DNA from: Alphaproteobacteria bacterium
Lineage (GTDB): Bacteria; Pseudomonadota; Alphaproteobacteria; JABAAW01
Direction of reading: 5' to 3'
DNA: 6,348 nucleotides
NCBI GenBank assembly: GCA_014239005.1
Contig: JABAAA010000073.1
Location: forward strand, 1-6,348
Shown: positions 5,781-6,348 of the stretch, piece by piece
How the letters are laid out: the number at the start of each line of letters is the position of its first letter
How positions within the stretch are numbered: position 1 is the stretch's first letter
Translations under genes and position numbers: made by a program
The notes under the pieces: model-generated
Told to the model about the DNA's origin: nothing
Database searches by the model: none
The model's input: the letters and a program-made list of their open reading frames with translations, nothing else

Positions 5781-5988
5781 TCTGTTTTTCTCCGATATTG
5801 AAACACGAAAAAAAGATGTGCAGCCTTGGCGAAAACAATATTTTATTGGAGCTTATGTATTTTTACTAGACAGATGGGAAAAAGCGATAGAAAACGACGG
5901 TTTTCAGGGCTGGTGCTCACAGACTGAAACGCGTCGAAAAACTATTTTTCGCGTTTTGTCTAGCAAAATACATAAGCTCCTAAACTAA
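5761..5988 (+). CDS. Doubtful 75-aa ORF overlapping the dctP end and the palindromic element
   Basis: The frame starts inside the last 20 nt of dctP and ends at TAA 5986-5988. I recognise no family; the product is basic and probably helical (…FIGAYVFLLDRWEKAIENDG…), with no signal peptide or membrane segment. AAGGAG at 5741-5746 lies 14 nt before the ATG, too far for normal spacing. About 60% of the frame (5848-5980) lies within the near-palindromic element, which argues against an evolved protein. In DNA this AT-rich, 75 codons without a stop is not remarkable. It could be a fossil of an acquired gene, or meaningless. Confidence 0.2.
   Translation: MNNRKTDLFFSDIETRKKDVQPWRKQYFIGAYVFLLDRWEKAIENDGFQGWCSQTETRRKTIFRVLSSKIHKLLN
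5848..5980. mobile_element. 133-bp near-palindrome, MITE-like element with terminal inverted repeats
   Basis: The left end GGAGCTTATGTATTTT (5848-5863) is the exact reverse complement of 5965-5980. After a small mismatch/indel, CTAGACA (5866-5872) pairs with TGTCTAG (5957-5963). Complementarity continues inward imperfectly: a GAAAAA/TTTTTC block, then CGACGGTTTTCAG (left, about 5896-5908) against the reverse complement of CTGAAACGCGTCG (about 5924-5936). Most of the element could fold into one long hairpin with a loop of about 15 nt. This is the layout of a miniature inverted-repeat transposable element or the remains of a small insertion sequence. I see no transposase and no clean target-site duplication (flanks TTATT and TAAAC), and do not recognise the ends as a named IS family. 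No T-tract follows either arm, so it is not an ordinary terminator. Confidence 0.6.
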
Positions 5989-5990
5989 CG

Positions 5991-6348
5991 ATGACAATGA
6001 TGGAAGATGTTTTTCATAATATCTTCGATGTTGCAATTCTTATTAGCGTTGATGGTGACTTCGTTCCTTTGCTTAAAAGAGTAAGAGAAAAATATCATAA
6101 AATATCTATGGTCGCCATAACCGAAAATAGAATTGCCAATGAAAGAAACTATAAAAGAAAATGCAATATCTACGGAGAGAAAAACATCATTGTTATTAGT
6201 CGTGAACTTATTGAGCAATGCCAGCTACCCAATGTTATCCCCATTGGCGAAGGTAAGGAAATTCATCGCCCCGAAAAATATCGCGCCCCGAAAAATATCG
6301 CGCCCCGAAAAATATCGCGCCCCGAAAAATACCGCAAACGTGCGCCAG
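5991..6348 (+). CDS. NYN-domain (LabA/DUF88-like) protein, N-terminally truncated, running off the edge
   Basis: An open frame of 119 codons from ATG 5991 with no stop before the window end. The segment FDVAILISVDGDFVPLLKRV (6024-6083) matches the NYN/PIN-like nuclease signature, usually D-x-x-hydrophobic-S-G-D-x-D-F-V-P; here Val replaces the usual Gly of SGDGD, while the aspartates remain. EKYHKISMVAI continues the fold, and EKNIIVISRELIEQC fits the later part. NYN proteins are usually single-domain RNases or RNA-binding proteins. The N-terminal half with the first conserved Asp/Asn is absent: the frame opens only after TAA 5973-5975, inside the right arm of the palindrome, and no ribosome-binding site precedes the ATG. 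It may be a pseudogene. The sequence is about 30% GC in the stretch sampled, unlike its neighbours. Its C-terminus runs through a 17-bp repeat array, giving a tail rich in Arg and Lys. Confidence 0.6.
   Translation, partial: MTMMEDVFHNIFDVAILISVDGDFVPLLKRVREKYHKISMVAITENRIANERNYKRKCNIYGEKNIIVISRELIEQCQLPNVIPIGEGKEIHRPEKYRAPKNIAPRKISRPEKYRKRAP
6266..6331 (+). repeat. 17-bp tandem array in the 3' part of the NYN frame
   Basis: A 15-bp first copy, TCGCCCCGAAAAATA (6266-6280), is followed by three identical 17-bp copies, TCGCGCCCCGAAAAATA, at 6281-6297, 6298-6314 and 6315-6331; the next unit diverges at once. The period is 2 modulo 3, so successive copies are read in different frames and the frame returns after three copies (51 nt). 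The unit has no stop codon in any frame on either strand. There are no spacers, so it is not a CRISPR array. The identity of copies suggests recent expansion, and copy number may vary between strains. Confidence 0.92.

Noticed and set aside
5985..6218. A 77-codon minus-strand frame opposite the NYN fragment
   Set aside because: Phe/Asn-rich translation of AT-rich DNA with no recognisable domain; the + strand shows the NYN signature.
6266..6331. CRISPR array
   Set aside because: The copies are directly adjacent, with no unique spacers.

Overview
The window looks like part of an alphaproteobacterial chromosome. The core is the run hom–glpX–recJ, an order I recall from many alphaproteobacteria (recall, not searched). 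Every well-supported gene lies on the + strand. Left to right: the 3' end of a molybdopterin methionine-sulfoxide reductase (msrP, 1-300, cut by the window edge); homoserine dehydrogenase (hom, 331-1638); class II fructose-1,6-bisphosphatase (glpX, 1714-2697); single-strand-specific exonuclease RecJ (2761-4650); and a TRAP-type periplasmic solute-binding protein (dctP-like, 4698-5780) with no permease genes beside it. From about 5781 the DNA turns AT-rich. It holds a doubtful small ORF, a 133-bp near-palindrome resembling a miniature inverted-repeat element (5848-5980), and the C-terminal part of a NYN-domain protein (5991 to the edge), which ends in a 17-bp tandem array.

The genes do unrelated jobs: repair of oxidised periplasmic proteins, threonine/methionine synthesis, gluconeogenesis, DNA repair and solute uptake. 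The linkage is probably inherited gene order and co-transcription rather than one pathway.

The most unusual structure is between hom and glpX. The spacer is a degenerate array of about 14-bp units, most starting with ATGA. The hom stop, five mini-ORFs of 4-9 codons and the glpX start form an unbroken chain of ATGA stop/start overlaps (1635-1717). All five ATG-to-ATG steps (14, 26, 14, 14, 11 nt) are 2 modulo 3, which the chain requires, including the two steps where the 14-nt period is broken. A simpler version sits before hom, where a 10-codon mini-ORF (302-334) ends in ATGA on the hom start codon. This could be a termination-reinitiation relay coupling translation of adjacent genes; that reading is inference.

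Other points are a triple 10-bp repeat at the glpX 3' end that puts TGA in all three forward frames, and a change along the window from C/A-rich to G/T-rich coding strands without any change in gene direction. No tRNA, rRNA, CRISPR array, convincing promoter or intrinsic terminator was recognised.
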